Positions 25,406 through 33,747 of a stretch of DNA of 64,000 bases are shown here, piece by piece; within the stretch, counting starts at the first letter, position 1; every line of letters starts with the position of its first letter. Location: assembly GCF_024396695.1 (NCBI RefSeq), contig NZ_CP094359.1, positions 682,001-746,000 of the forward strand, given 5' to 3'. Below the pieces are notes generated by a model. The model saw only the letters and a program-made list of their open reading frames with translations, ran no database searches and had not been told where the DNA came from. A program made the translations under genes and the position numbers. Origin of the DNA: Acidithiobacillus sp. YTS05 (GTDB taxonomy: Bacteria; Pseudomonadota; Gammaproteobacteria; Acidithiobacillales; Acidithiobacillaceae).

Positions 25406-25446
25406 CTTTTATCTATGGACTTGAATCGTCAAGAAAGGACAGCGTC

Positions 25447-26109
25447 ATGAAATTGTTTCCTACCCTTGGGCTCCTTGCCGTGGCCGCAACCTTGGCAGGA
25501 TGTGGCTCAGCAACCAACAATGGCCTGTTGCCCTCTGGACCGGTAATGCCGCCACTGCCTCAGTCCGTCTCCCAGCCGGCACCGTCAACTGCTGCGCCGG
25601 TAGTAGTGCCGCAGGTGAAGTTGCCGCAGACAGCCAAGATCCCCGCAGCCTCGATCCGCGAGGAGAACTTGCCGACCCAGGCCCTGTCGTCTCAGGCCAG
25701 TGCTTCGGCAGTGGTGGTCCCCGAAGCGAAAGTGGTGGCTCCCATCGTGAACAGCGCGGCGAACATCAACAGCAGCGATTTTGCGCAGAGCTGGACCCAG
25801 GACCTTGCCAGTGCCCGGCAGCAGAGCACTTCTTGCATTGGCGAGAGTGGTGCACAACGCTCGACTTGCTGGCAGAGCGTCTCCAATTGGGCGCATGCCC
25901 GGGCGGCAAGCTATGGATCGGCAGCGAAGATTTTGACCGGCGCGCAGGCAGAACAGGCAGGTGCAGCGCAAAAGTTTTTCCAGACTACCGGCCAGTGGGC
26001 CAGTGCCTGTAGTAGCCTCTCGGCAGCGGATTGCGCTAAATCGCCGCTGATAGCGCAGATGCAGCAATGGAAGTCGTCGGTGGGCATTTCCGCCGGGGGC
26101 GGGAAGTAA
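25447..26109 (+). CDS. Putative lipoprotein of unknown function
   Basis: The 220-aa protein has a lipoprotein signal peptide with lipobox LAGC (Cys19). A Pro/Ser/Ala/Val-rich, probably disordered stretch covers about residues 25-110. The C-terminal part contains four cysteines in two pairs (SCIGESGAQRSTC and ACSSLSAADC), suggesting disulfides in the periplasm. I recognise no family. It is 41 bp after the YihY-like gene with AGAAAGGA before the ATG, and is followed by a convergent gene. Confidence 0.65.
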   Translation: MKLFPTLGLLAVAATLAGCGSATNNGLLPSGPVMPPLPQSVSQPAPSTAAPVVVPQVKLPQTAKIPAASIREENLPTQALSSQASASAVVVPEAKVVAPIVNSAANINSSDFAQSWTQDLASARQQSTSCIGESGAQRSTCWQSVSNWAHARAASYGSAAKILTGAQAEQAGAAQKFFQTTGQWASACSSLSAADCAKSPLIAQMQQWKSSVGISAGGGK

Positions 26110-26120
26110 AGCTGGTGGAC

Positions 26121-26142
26121 GGCGCCTCGTGCTGCAGGCGCC
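26121..26142. terminator. Hairpin between convergent genes (possible bidirectional terminator)
   Basis: Arms GGCGCCT and AGGCGCC are perfectly complementary around an 8-base loop, in the 42-bp gap between the lipoprotein gene and the end of resC. No good T-run follows on either strand, so the call is tentative. Confidence 0.4.
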
Positions 26143-26151
26143 TGCCCGCCT

Positions 26152-27336
26152 TTAAAGCTTCGCGTAGGAGTGCAATCCTCCCAAGAAAAGATCCACACCG
26201 ATGAAGCAGAAGGTGACGGTCAGCAGACTGATGACCGACCACCAAGCCAGGGTTTTTCCCGTCGGCCGATGCTGTGGGCTACGGCCCCGTAAATGCAAGT
26301 AGGCGGCGTAGTTGAGCCACACGATCAGTGCCCAGGTTTCCTTGGGATCCCAGGACCAGAAGCCGCCCCAGGCCTTGGCTGCCCATACGGCACCGAGAAT
26401 GGTGCCGGCGGTAAAGAACAGAAAACCAAAAGTCACCATGGCCGCCATGATGCGTTCCAGTTTGTTGAGATCAGGTAAGCGCTCCACCAAACGACTGCCC
26501 AGGCGTTCCGCCCGCTGGCGCAGCAGATAGGCAAGGCCAACCATCGCCGCCAGATAGAAATTGGCATAGGCAACGAATTCGCAGGGCACATGCAGCTTGA
26601 TCCAGAAGCTGTTCAAGGCAGGCACGATGGGCTGGATCTGGTTCTGGTGATAGGCGATTCCGACCCAAATCAGAAAGATATCTGCCGCCAGAATCATCGG
26701 CATGGCAAAGGCGCCCAGGCCACGACGCTTGCCCTGCGCTTCGTAGTACAGATAGAACAGGGCAGTAACGGTGCAGAGCAGCACCATGGCATCATACATG
26801 TTGGTGACCGGTATGTGGCCCCAGGATGGATGCCCTACGTAGGTTTCTTTCCAGCGGATGGTGAGTCCGGCAAAGCCGAGCACGGTTGCCAGCCAGGCAA
26901 AGCGATGGCCGCGGTCGCCAGCACTCTGGGAGCCGGCATAGAGATACCAGTAATAGCTGACCGCGCTGACGAGAATGGCACCGCTCATCCAGTAGAACAT
27001 TGCTGTGCTTTGGAAAACATAGCGCAGCAGAAGGCTGTTGGCGGCAGTATAACCAGCCATGTAGAGACCAACGCCGGGAGCCGCGACGACGAGAATGGCG
27101 AAAAACAGGCGGCGGAACGCCGGCCAGTGCCAACCAAACCAGAGGAGTCCGGCGTACCAGATCCCTAGGGTGATGTACTGCCACATCCAGAAATCGGCGC
27201 GAAAAATCGCCCAGACGGCAAAGGCACCAGCGGTCAACGCCACCGCCCAAAGGCGTTGCCAGAGGCGTTGTTCCCGTGCCCCCTGCGGAAAGGCGAACCA
27301 TTGACGAAGCTCACTGACATCAACTGACATCGTCAA
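26152..27336 (-). CDS. resC: Cytochrome c biogenesis protein ResC/CcsA
   Basis: The 394-aa membrane protein carries the haem-handling WWD motif as WGGFWSWDPKETWALIVWL, the hallmark of CcsA/ResC, with about eight helices and conserved histidines around it. With ResB it forms the System II machinery that delivers haem to apocytochromes c outside the membrane. It is the last gene of the sox block, starting seven bases after soxA. Dedicated ResB and ResC within the block fit the need to mature SoxA, SoxX and the membrane cytochrome encoded beside them. Confidence 0.88.
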   Translation of the reverse strand: MTMSVDVSELRQWFAFPQGAREQRLWQRLWAVALTAGAFAVWAIFRADFWMWQYITLGIWYAGLLWFGWHWPAFRRLFFAILVVAAPGVGLYMAGYTAANSLLLRYVFQSTAMFYWMSGAILVSAVSYYWYLYAGSQSAGDRGHRFAWLATVLGFAGLTIRWKETYVGHPSWGHIPVTNMYDAMVLLCTVTALFYLYYEAQGKRRGLGAFAMPMILAADIFLIWVGIAYHQNQIQPIVPALNSFWIKLHVPCEFVAYANFYLAAMVGLAYLLRQRAERLGSRLVERLPDLNKLERIMAAMVTFGFLFFTAGTILGAVWAAKAWGGFWSWDPKETWALIVWLNYAAYLHLRGRSPQHRPTGKTLAWWSVISLLTVTFCFIGVDLFLGGLHSYAKL

Positions 27337-27342
27337 TCCTCC

Positions 27343-28215
27343 TCAGGGTCGATAGCCCGGGACATTCATCTTGATCCCGTTGCTGAGGTAACTCATGAAA
27401 TAGTCCAGATCACGATACTCTGGACTACCCAGTTTTTGCGGTGCAGCGCCCACCTTTTTGTCGCAGCCCTGGAAACGCTTTTCAAAGGTATTGACGGCGC
27501 TCCAGGAGGCGCGATAGGTCGGGTAGTGCGCGCTTTGTCCGAGCACCGGCGAGATGATTTGCCCGCGCAGGTATTTTCCGGCATAAGCTACGTGGCAACT
27601 CGCGCAGCTAAAATTAAGTTGTCCACGATGCATGAAGTAATAGGCCTTTCCTTCCTCAAAGGCGCGCACGGCTCCAGGGCCCTCTACCTTGACATCGGTA
27701 GGCATTCCATTGGACAGAGAGCCAAAATAGGTCTCCAGAGCAATCAGATCGCTGCTGCCGTATTTTAGTGGCGCCAGATGGTTGTCTACCCTGCAGGCAT
27801 TGATGCGCATAGCAGCGGTGACGACTTGATGGGTCTTGTCACTGTAATAGGGATAGCCAGCGGCAACACCCTTACCGCCACCAGGAAAGCAGGATGCGTA
27901 GGTTTTTCCATCCGGAAACTTGGTCTCCCAAAGCTTTTTCCCTTGGCTCAGGGTAAGATCGCCGGGATTGAATTGTATCGCCTGTTGATATTGTTCATAG
28001 TCCTGTTTATTGAAGGCATAACTCCCGAGCGCGTATTGTTCGAGACTCATCTTGGGGAATTGTTCCTTGAAGTATTGATGAAAGTCTTGCAGCGTCTTTT
28101 GCGGGCCAACCTTGGTATTGCCTAGTTGCCACCAATCGATGGCGTTGGCAGAGAGGACAGCACAACCGAGTGCCAAGCCCAAGCTTACGGAAAGAATTCG
28201 TTTTGCGTATTTCAT
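27343..28215 (-). CDS. soxA: SoxA, monohaem c-type cytochrome subunit of SoxAX
   Basis: This 290-aa protein has a signal peptide of about 25 residues. The C-terminal haem site is C204-A-S-C207-H208, and the active-site cysteine ligand is C251 in RFQGCDKK. The N-terminal haem motif of dihaem SoxA is absent; only C109 and C141 remain there and may form a disulfide, so this is a monohaem form. SoxAX oxidatively joins thiosulfate to the carrier SoxYZ in the periplasm. Its partner soxX is 24 bp upstream. Confidence 0.92.
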   Translation of the reverse strand: MKYAKRILSVSLGLALGCAVLSANAIDWWQLGNTKVGPQKTLQDFHQYFKEQFPKMSLEQYALGSYAFNKQDYEQYQQAIQFNPGDLTLSQGKKLWETKFPDGKTYASCFPGGGKGVAAGYPYYSDKTHQVVTAAMRINACRVDNHLAPLKYGSSDLIALETYFGSLSNGMPTDVKVEGPGAVRAFEEGKAYYFMHRGQLNFSCASCHVAYAGKYLRGQIISPVLGQSAHYPTYRASWSAVNTFEKRFQGCDKKVGAAPQKLGSPEYRDLDYFMSYLSNGIKMNVPGYRP

Positions 28216-28239
28216 GGCGTTTCTCCCGGTGTGAAAGGA

Positions 28240-28605
28240 TTACTTTTGAAGGGACCAAAGATAATCCGCAACCAGTTCGAGTTGATGATGAGTCAATACC
28301 TTGTTTTTTCCGAACTGTGGCATGTTGATGTGGGGTATGGTTTTTTCCGGATCGTAGAGAAAATGCACCAGCTTTTGCCGGTTGTGAAAAACAATCTTGA
28401 AGGGAAAATGGGTCAGATCCGGTCCCACGTCACCCGCCATGGTCCCTCCTGGCAATACGTGGCAGGCTAGACAATTGCCTTCGGCACGATTGAAGGCAAT
28501 GGATTTGCCTGCGGCAATATCGGCAGCGCTGGGAGCGGCGACTGCGGCAGCGGGCAGGGCGATAGCGCTGAGCAAGAGCAGGATGCGAGAGCTTTGATGA
28601 AACAT
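28240..28605 (-). CDS. soxX: SoxX, small c-type cytochrome subunit of SoxAX
   Basis: The 121-aa protein has a signal peptide (residues 1-24), one haem site C45-L-A-C-H49 and a methionine ligand candidate M95 in HINMPQFG. Length and motif spacing fit SoxX. I chose the ATG at 28605 because the signal peptide begins there and AAGGAGAA lies just upstream; a longer frame adds a basic stretch from resB. SoxX passes electrons from the SoxA active site. Confidence 0.92.
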   Translation of the reverse strand: MFHQSSRILLLLSAIALPAAAVAAPSAADIAAGKSIAFNRAEGNCLACHVLPGGTMAGDVGPDLTHFPFKIVFHNRQKLVHFLYDPEKTIPHINMPQFGKNKVLTHHQLELVADYLWSLQK

Positions 28606-28627
28606 GATGTTCTCCTTTTGCTGTGAT

Positions 28628-30442
28628 TTAGGATTGGAGCTCCTCGGTGATTTCGAGGAATTCCTGGTGAAAATCCTCCGGATTGCGCGAACTGTCGCCA
28701 CTGACGCGTAATTGATGGGCAGCCGTCAGACGAATCCACAGACGCTTACGCGGCACGTAGAAGAGGATGAATATTCCGCCAACCAGCAGAAAACACGCAC
28801 CATAGACAATCTGCATTCCGGGGTATTTCGTCATCTCGAGTCCTGCTGACCACTGCAAGTGAAGATGATGTAGGGTGACCAGAAAGGGTAAGGGATAGTC
28901 ATGCAGGCCACGCAACGCGATCAGACTGGCCCGCAGAAAATTGGAGCGTTCCTGCGGCGTCAGTTGCACATTCTGTGCTTCCGCGACCTGTCGTAGGGTC
29001 TGCCGGAAAACCGTAGAACTCGCGTTCGCGCCCTGGGCGGCGGCATTTTCCAGAGCGCCCAGGTAATGCACGAATAACCCGATTCCGCCCTGCGCTCCTT
29101 CGGGAATCGCCAGATAGTGTTCTATCCCATTACCCTGCTGATGATAGGCAAGCAGTAAGAAATGCTCCCCGTGTCGCTCCAGCGGCCGCAAATAACTCTT
29201 GTAGATCCAGCTTTCCCCCGTCTTACGGTCGGTCACCTGGTAACGGACGATGGGGCCCACGTTGATCATGCTGTGTCCTGGACGTTCTGCCAGTCCCAGA
29301 TCCTTGCGCGGAATGGTATTGTTGATTTTCAGTTTCTCGACTGCCAGCTCGTAGTTACCGGAACCGGCACGCAGCTTCTGGCCAACGCGTACACCAAAGG
29401 TGTTCGCCGGTAGTTCAGGATCAAGCAGGGAATGACTCTGAAATTGTAGCACCGAGCGGCTATCGTTATACGAAGTTTGATAGATGCTGACACCGTCGTA
29501 GGTCAGCGGGTGATTAGGATAGGCGATGCCGGTATGTAGCAATTTTCCGTGCGCGTTGTATAAAGAAATACGGGAAATGAAGCTCTTGGCAATACCATTG
29601 CGGTAATGGGTGATGGTAAAATGATCGAGATGGACGGTAAAAGGGAGGCGTTGTACCAGAAATCCATCACCAATCAGTTCAAACATGGCGTTCACGCTCT
29701 GTCCCACGGGAATGCTGATGATGCCGCGGAAGGCGCTGTCATTGGCAGGAAGCCAGTCCTTTTGGGGAATTGTCGCTAGCGGTAATGCAAAATTGCTTAG
29801 TGGCGAAATGGCGCCAAACCACTCCCGTATTTTCAGGGGTAAATTGGCATTATATAGTGCACCGGCACAGAACATAATGATGGCAAAATGAGTAAAAATA
29901 TAACCGAGGCGATAGAATCTGCCTTTCTGCGCCAGGATGATTCGCTGTCCATTCGGCCCTGCAAGGGTATGGGTGCGATATCCTCTTTCCCGCAAGATGC
30001 CTCCCCATTGTGCAAGGGAGCCACTGCCGGACGCTACACTGATTTCTGCCTGTTCCGCGCGGCTAGCCAGAAATTTCTGACTGGATAGGCGCTTGGGAAG
30101 CGCCATATCGCGCAGCATGCTGGGCGTATTGCGGGTGATGCAGGATGCTGTCGACAACACCAGGAATGCGACCAGACCGATATACCAACCGCAGCGATAG
30201 ACATCGTACAGATCAAGGTCGGAAAAGACGCGATACCAGAAGGGACCAAATTGTGCGACGTACTGATGGTAGCTCACCTGTTGCGCAAGAATGGTACCAA
30301 TGATCGAGGCAATGGCAACGAAGAGCAGCAGATGAACCGCCAGACGCATGGAAACCAGCGCCTGCCAGATAAGGCGGGCGCTGGCGCTCCAATGGCGTCG
30401 AGCGAGTGGCTCAGGAAGCGAGGGGCTGTGCTCGATCGCCAT
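28628..30442 (-). CDS. resB: Cytochrome c biogenesis protein ResB/Ccs1
   Basis: The 604-aa protein has three N-terminal membrane helices (SMRLAVHLLLFVAIASIIGTILAQ is the first), a fourth before the C-terminus, and a large periplasmic domain between them. The start with SMRLA...GTILAQQ and the FSDLDLYDVYRCGWYIGLVAFLV helix are typical of ResB. It works with ResC, the last gene of the cluster. Its start overlaps the upstream membrane-cytochrome gene by 32 bp, implying translational coupling. Confidence 0.9.
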   Translation of the reverse strand: MAIEHSPSLPEPLARRHWSASARLIWQALVSMRLAVHLLLFVAIASIIGTILAQQVSYHQYVAQFGPFWYRVFSDLDLYDVYRCGWYIGLVAFLVLSTASCITRNTPSMLRDMALPKRLSSQKFLASRAEQAEISVASGSGSLAQWGGILRERGYRTHTLAGPNGQRIILAQKGRFYRLGYIFTHFAIIMFCAGALYNANLPLKIREWFGAISPLSNFALPLATIPQKDWLPANDSAFRGIISIPVGQSVNAMFELIGDGFLVQRLPFTVHLDHFTITHYRNGIAKSFISRISLYNAHGKLLHTGIAYPNHPLTYDGVSIYQTSYNDSRSVLQFQSHSLLDPELPANTFGVRVGQKLRAGSGNYELAVEKLKINNTIPRKDLGLAERPGHSMINVGPIVRYQVTDRKTGESWIYKSYLRPLERHGEHFLLLAYHQQGNGIEHYLAIPEGAQGGIGLFVHYLGALENAAAQGANASSTVFRQTLRQVAEAQNVQLTPQERSNFLRASLIALRGLHDYPLPFLVTLHHLHLQWSAGLEMTKYPGMQIVYGACFLLVGGIFILFYVPRKRLWIRLTAAHQLRVSGDSSRNPEDFHQEFLEITEELQS

Positions 30443-31157
30443 GATCGGAACCCTTCAGTAGCCAGATTTGGTAGAGGCTGACGGCCATCCCGATGAGAAC
30501 CACGGGACAGGAAAAAATGCCGCCGAGCAATACCAACCAGACGAAATCCGGGCTTTGTTTGGTCAGGAACCAGCCGGCAAAGTCGATGAAAAATGCCAGG
30601 AAGGGAATGGCGATGAAAAAAACTTTTACCCCCTTAGGGCTTCGTGTGCGTGCAAAGATCCAGCCAGCAATCCAGAAGATCACGCCCAGGGTGGTCAAAT
30701 GAATCATGCCATTCATCAGCATGGCAGAGTAGGGCATGCCCATATCGACCTTGGCCTGTTTTTTCAGCAAATCGAAAGTGCCAATGTCCGGCATGCCAAT
30801 GCTGTGGCATTTCAGACACGAGGCGTTGATCAATGGGCGCACATTCTTTTCGTAATCCGTGCGACTTTCGCCATTGGCGATCCAGTGATTGACCGCTGAC
30901 AGCATTTTCGGTTTTTCCGCAGCGGGGACCTGGGCCATGGACATCATCGCTGGCAACATGGTCTGCAATTTGCTGGAGCTGCGGTCGCCATAGTAGTGGA
31001 CGACCAGATCCTGCATCGAAATGCCGGGCTTGCCATCTGCACCGTGGATCACGAAGTAGGTATAGGCCTCCGCTGACAGGAGGCCAAGGCCGACCAGAAA
31101 GATGAACCCCGTATATAGCAGCTTTTCGATGAAAGGCAGATCGGGCAGGAGTTTCAT
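30411..31157 (-). CDS. Membrane-anchored monohaem cytochrome c of the sox cluster
   Basis: The 248-aa protein has a membrane helix at about 10-33 and a periplasmic segment with a single haem site C114-L-K-C117-H118. Three more helices follow (about 148-170, 178-197 and 206-232). It has no cleavable signal and would present the haem domain on the outer face of the inner membrane. I do not recognise a named family; a gene of this kind often carries only a hypothetical label in Acidithiobacillus-type sox clusters. Position between soxB and resB suggests it receives electrons from SoxAX and hands them to the respiratory chain, which is inference. Confidence 0.7.
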   Translation of the reverse strand: MKLLPDLPFIEKLLYTGFIFLVGLGLLSAEAYTYFVIHGADGKPGISMQDLVVHYYGDRSSSKLQTMLPAMMSMAQVPAAEKPKMLSAVNHWIANGESRTDYEKNVRPLINASCLKCHSIGMPDIGTFDLLKKQAKVDMGMPYSAMLMNGMIHLTTLGVIFWIAGWIFARTRSPKGVKVFFIAIPFLAFFIDFAGWFLTKQSPDFVWLVLLGGIFSCPVVLIGMAVSLYQIWLLKGSDHGDRAQPLAS

Positions 31158-31168
31158 TGGGAATGTCC

Positions 31169-32905
31169 TCAGAGTTCATATTCCTTGGGAAAGGCAATAC
31201 CGGGATTTCCACGCATATTTTTGGTCAGCACGGGCAGGTCGCGATGGTCGACGCGGACGGTTTTCTGATCCTTCAGCCATTTCGCAAAAATATCCCAGAC
31301 CGGCGTCCCCTCGACCTTTTGCATAGCCGCCCAGCCAGCGACTTTGTATTTTTTGCTGGCGTGCACCAGCTTACCGCCAACACGGAGATCGGAGATTCGC
31401 TTGTTGATGGTTTCCGAGGGATCAAAGGTATATTGAATATTTCCCACCCGAATCATATCGCCACCCTGAATGTAATAGGGATCGGGATTGAAAAGGTTGT
31501 CCGCCACCTGTTCCATGACGTTCTTCAGTTCGGCTCCCGTATATTCCGTGACGGTCACTTGCGGATAGGTGATGGCGGTTTGCCCCATGACATCTTCCAT
31601 GGTGATGGTTTCGCCTGGGAGCTTGGTATAGCCCCAGCGGAAGCCCGGAGAGAAAGCGGCCTCGCAATCCATTTCTTCGCGCAGCGCATTACAGATCAAC
31701 TGATCGAAGGTGCCGTTGAAATTGTCGCGACGGTAGAGCAGGCTCTCGCTCACCGCCATCGGTTCCGCCAGTTTCTTTGCATAGGGTGCGCGGACCTTGG
31801 TGATATATTCGTCCATTTCCTTGTCTGCAGGAATCATGTTCGAAAGAATGGGTAAATAATGGAAGCGCCAACCTTTCAGTTTTCCCTTGCCGACATCGAG
31901 GTCAAAGCGTGCCAGGAATTTACCATTGGTGCTGGTATTGATGACAATCGTCTTGTTGACCATTACCGGCTTTGGTCCCATGATTTCATGAGTATGTCCA
32001 CCCAGAATGATATCGATCCCATTGACCTGGGAAGCCATCTTTTTGTCTACATCAGCACCATTGTGAGAAAGTACCACTACAACGTCCGCGTGGTGTTGTT
32101 CTCGACATTCATTGACCATTTTCTGCATGTGCTCAGGATGGATGCCGAAGGACCATTTCGGAATGAAGTACGCAGGATTGGCGATCGGTGTGAAGGGGAA
32201 TGATTGACCGATTACTGCCACCTTTACGCCATTGACTTCACGGATGTCATAGGGGTCAAAAACCAGCTCATCCCAGGGAATGGTGAACACATTCTGAGAG
32301 AGAAATTTGGCCTTGAGTTTGTTTTTTAAGAGATACTCAACTCGTTCAGCACCGTAGGTGAATTCCCAGTGACCAACGAAATAGTCTTCTTTCAGTAAAT
32401 TCTGCGCCCCGACCATATCCTCGCCGCGCGTCCACAGGCTGGTTGCCGAGCCCTGCCAGGCATCGCCGCCATCAAAGAGCAGGGTGCGATCGGCACCTAC
32501 CTGCTCGCGGTAGCGCTTCACCAGGGTGGCGATATGGGAGTAACCGCCGATCTTCCCGTACTTATGGGCCAAGGCATCAAAGTCCAGACACGACAGCGCG
32601 TACCCTTCTGGAGTCCCTGCCTTGATGCCGTAGTAGTCCAGTTTGTGATTGCCCACCAGATGGGGCGTCACTCCCCATTCATGCTGCTTGCGAGTGCCGA
32701 TATTGGTGCCCGGTTCGCGCCACCAGACGGGAAGTAGCTGGCCATGGGTGTCGGTGATATGGAGCAGGGTGACATTGCCGTACTTGGGAATGTCGTAGGG
32801 ATCGTTTCCGCTCCCCCAGCTCGAAGCCAACGCCGAAGGTGCGAGAAAACCGCTCGCTCCGGCAATGCCCATGATGGCCATGAAATCTCTGCGGCTGATA
32901 TTCAT
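31169..32905 (-). CDS. soxB: SoxB thiosulfohydrolase
   Basis: The 578-aa protein has a Tat signal (SRRDFM, residues 4-9) and a dimanganese metallophosphoesterase-type core: D52 and H54 in LLHITDTHGQL, D148 in FDGGDAWQGS, VGHWEFTYG at about 177-185, SHNGADVD and GGHTHE. SoxB hydrolyses the sulfate group off the SoxYZ-bound intermediate in the periplasm. I chose the ATG at 32905, preceded by GAGGAG and giving the Tat motif near the N-terminus, over an ATG ten codons upstream. No soxYZ carrier genes lie next to it or elsewhere in the window. Confidence 0.95.
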   Translation of the reverse strand: MNISRRDFMAIMGIAGASGFLAPSALASSWGSGNDPYDIPKYGNVTLLHITDTHGQLLPVWWREPGTNIGTRKQHEWGVTPHLVGNHKLDYYGIKAGTPEGYALSCLDFDALAHKYGKIGGYSHIATLVKRYREQVGADRTLLFDGGDAWQGSATSLWTRGEDMVGAQNLLKEDYFVGHWEFTYGAERVEYLLKNKLKAKFLSQNVFTIPWDELVFDPYDIREVNGVKVAVIGQSFPFTPIANPAYFIPKWSFGIHPEHMQKMVNECREQHHADVVVVLSHNGADVDKKMASQVNGIDIILGGHTHEIMGPKPVMVNKTIVINTSTNGKFLARFDLDVGKGKLKGWRFHYLPILSNMIPADKEMDEYITKVRAPYAKKLAEPMAVSESLLYRRDNFNGTFDQLICNALREEMDCEAAFSPGFRWGYTKLPGETITMEDVMGQTAITYPQVTVTEYTGAELKNVMEQVADNLFNPDPYYIQGGDMIRVGNIQYTFDPSETINKRISDLRVGGKLVHASKKYKVAGWAAMQKVEGTPVWDIFAKWLKDQKTVRVDHRDLPVLTKNMRGNPGIAFPKEYEL

Positions 32906-32977
32906 CTTGCAAAACTCCTCTTCTGTATTTGGCAAAACCGCTGGGTTAGGTCAGCGAATGCGTTTTCTCAGTCCGCA

Positions 32978-33502
32978 TCACGCCGCGGGTGCAACCCAGC
33001 CCGGGATCTTGTGCAATTCGCGGGACATGGGGATCTGCTGCAGAGCCTTGATGACACCCTTGTCGACCGCCTCCGTGACCTTTTTGTTGGCGCTGGAGTC
33101 GCTGGCGTAGGCGCTACGCTCGCCATAGACGATGTAACTGTTCTGTCCGCGTCCAAACACCGTCAGATTGAGGGGGCAGGCAGCAGCACTCGGCCAATAG
33201 GTGTTGAGCAACTTACTGAAATCATAGGGATTGCAAAACACGATGGCGCGCACGTCGGTAAAATGAACGGCATCAAAGTCGGGAATCTTGAGGGTCTTCT
33301 GTTGGCCTTCGATGAGCTTGAGAATGTTGAGCTTGAGGACAATCTTGTAACCGGCAGCATGGAGATTGCTGTAGATTTCGGCCATTGTGCTGTGAACGGG
33401 GAGATCGACCTTCTCCACATAGAGTGGAGCAGCGCAGACCTGCGCTACGGAAAAAACAGTAAAGAAACCAAGTGCGGAAACAGCTGCGGCGATTCGCTTC
33501 AT
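32978..33502 (-). CDS. Secreted DUF302-like protein, first gene of the sox cluster
   Basis: The 174-aa protein has a signal peptide (about residues 1-24). The following domain (MAEIYSNLHAAGYKIVLKLN, then VRAIVFCNPYDFSKLL and ACPLNLTVFG) resembles the DUF302 fold, in which a Cys-Asn-Pro segment and a later Pro-Cys are often conserved. Two cysteines sit at those places here. Its place at the head of the cluster, where soxYZ might be expected, and its export suggest a periplasmic role in sulfur handling, but the function is unknown. GGAG precedes the ATG, and the sigma-54-type promoter starts about 33 bp upstream. Confidence 0.65.
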   Translation of the reverse strand: MKRIAAAVSALGFFTVFSVAQVCAAPLYVEKVDLPVHSTMAEIYSNLHAAGYKIVLKLNILKLIEGQQKTLKIPDFDAVHFTDVRAIVFCNPYDFSKLLNTYWPSAAACPLNLTVFGRGQNSYIVYGERSAYASDSSANKKVTEAVDKGVIKALQQIPMSRELHKIPGWVAPAA

Positions 33503-33513
33503 AGAGACTCCAA

Positions 33514-33542
33514 ATATTGTTACATAAACATTGTAGCAATAT
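33514..33542. promoter_or_regulatory. 29-bp inverted repeat in the sox promoter (candidate operator)
   Basis: Arms ATATTGTTACA and TGTAGCAATAT match at ten of eleven positions across a 7-bp spacer. The repeat lies 12 bp upstream of the first gene of the cluster and overlaps the -12 region of the sigma-54-type promoter, so a bound protein could block initiation. Confidence 0.55.
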
Positions 33543-33550
33543 GTATGCCG
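33535..33550 (-). promoter_or_regulatory. Candidate sigma-54 promoter of the sox cluster
   Basis: On the reverse strand the 16 bases CGGCATACATATTGCT fit the -24/-12 consensus TGGCACG-N4-TTGCW. The invariant GG and GC are exactly ten bases apart and the -12 half matches fully. Transcription would start near 33524, giving a leader of about 20 bases with GGAG before the start codon. Sigma-54-dependent control of sox genes has been reported in Acidithiobacillus caldus. Confidence 0.5.
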
Positions 33551-33720
33551 TAAGGAGTGGAATTCCTGGCGGAATCAGCGCGTAGACAAAAAGTTCATAA
33601 AAATCAGATGGGTGTTTCTACTCTGCGGGACTTGAGGAAGAGAATGACGCCTAGCACGCGGCTGGAGGGGGCTTTGGGATGGACCGAATGGAACACTGAG
33701 GCATTGCTCAGGGAACAACG

Positions 33721-33740
33721 GGGGCCGGCGAGGCGGCCCC
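33721..33740 (-). terminator. GC hairpin after the HiPIP gene (possible terminator)
   Basis: Arms GGGGCCG and CGGCCCC pair perfectly around a 6-base loop, seven bases beyond the HiPIP stop codon. The reverse strand continues GTTGTT rather than a clean T-run, so termination is only probable. Confidence 0.45.
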
Positions 33741-33747
33741 GACCAGA

